From: an uncultured Blautia sp.
GTDB taxonomy: Bacteria; Bacillota; Clostridia; Lachnospirales; Lachnospiraceae
Reading direction: 5' to 3'
DNA: 64,000 nt
Assembly (NCBI GenBank): GCA_900549015.1
Contig: URMH01000001.1
Span: forward strand, 62,001-126,000
Shown: one piece after another, positions 63,758-64,000 of the stretch
Layout: each line of letters begins with the position of its first letter
How positions within the stretch are numbered: position 1 is the stretch's first letter
Notes under the pieces: model-generated
Database searches by the model: none
Seen by the model: only the letters and a program-made list of their open reading frames with translations
What the model was told of the DNA's origin: nothing
Program-made: the position numbers and the translations under genes

Positions 63758-64000
63758 GTATAGATCTGGAAAGATTCCCATGGAGCGATTCGGCCAACAG
63801 AATGCTGACATATGTAACTAAAGGCTGGTATGATAAATCCTATGTCGGAAAATGGATATACGAAGTTATGGGCAGAGAGCTTGATCTGGCCACTGTGCAT
63901 ATTGAAGAACTTCCATACCAGATGTTTATCGATACAGCTACATGGGGGCTTAAATATCATGAGATCAAGTATGGATTGCCCGTAAGAGAGGACCTGTCAT
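63754..64000 (+). CDS. xkdU: Tail protein, YmfQ/XkdU-like (partial)
   Basis: 82 residues are visible before the right edge. Position after XkdT, overlap of four bases with it, and segments FPWSDSANRMLTYV, ELDLATVHIEEL, DTATWGLKYHE fit the DUF2313/YmfQ family. It begins the tail fibre connection. Confidence 0.8.
   Translation, partial: MSIDLERFPWSDSANRMLTYVTKGWYDKSYVGKWIYEVMGRELDLATVHIEELPYQMFIDTATWGLKYHEIKYGLPVREDLS

Overview
The window is part of a low-to-moderate GC Firmicutes chromosome, most likely a Lachnospiraceae-type Clostridia (for example Blautia, Dorea or Ruminococcus gnavus relatives). The clues are strong AGGAGG ribosome-binding sites, TTG and GTG starts in the phage genes, a Rho with a highly charged insertion, the order rho-rpmE-yqhQ-prmC-prfA, and the protein families. 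Species assignment is inference.

Positions 1 to about 9.9 kb are ordinary chromosome: a leftward DUF368 lipid-carrier transporter (cut by the window start), rho, rpmE, a DUF1385 membrane protein, prmC and prfA, a leftward NhaC antiporter, a zinc alcohol dehydrogenase and guaA. The guaA product is unusual because its glutaminase half is shortened and lacks the catalytic cysteine.

From about 9.9 kb to the end of the window there is one large prophage, inserted just after guaA. It appears intact, but its right end lies outside the window. The leftward lysogeny module (10.0-13.7 kb) holds a tyrosine integrase, a very small hydrophobic toxin with a probable antisense RNA (type I toxin-antitoxin), two XRE regulators (one with two HTH domains), a secreted protein and a 68-residue protein. 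Two matching arrays of three 9-bp sites, each spaced exactly 13 bp, bracket this module, and a second palindromic operator type sits in a rightward promoter. The two early promoters face each other.

The early rightward region (13.7-35.8 kb) carries small regulators, recombination and replication genes and many small zinc-ribbon proteins. The main genes are a single-chain SbcD-SbcC fusion, a replisome organizer, a helicase loader, a methylase-like protein without a visible NPPY motif, a PcfK/PcfJ pair, a DUF5131 radical-SAM-like protein, RecU, a phage DnaN-like sliding clamp and a PAPS-reductase-like PP-loop protein. Three of these proteins share a C-terminal QM-[S/N]-[L/I]-x-D-x-L motif that may dock on the clamp. 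The region ends with a late activator of the ArpU/RinA type.

The late region (35.8-64 kb) starts with a near-consensus promoter followed within about 30 bp by an intrinsic terminator. It then runs through an unusual five-gene cassette (sodium:solute symporter, PP-loop protein, ParB-like protein, IbrA-like PP-loop protein, IbrB-like ParB protein), the terminase, portal and capsid genes, and a PBSX/Xkd-like contractile tail. That tail includes sheath, tube, a chaperone with a probable -1 frameshift, a tape measure with six exact 29-residue repeats, LysM hub proteins and baseplate proteins. The phage is therefore a temperate myovirus-type phage. The symporter/PP-loop/ParB cassette is the best candidate for an undescribed system.
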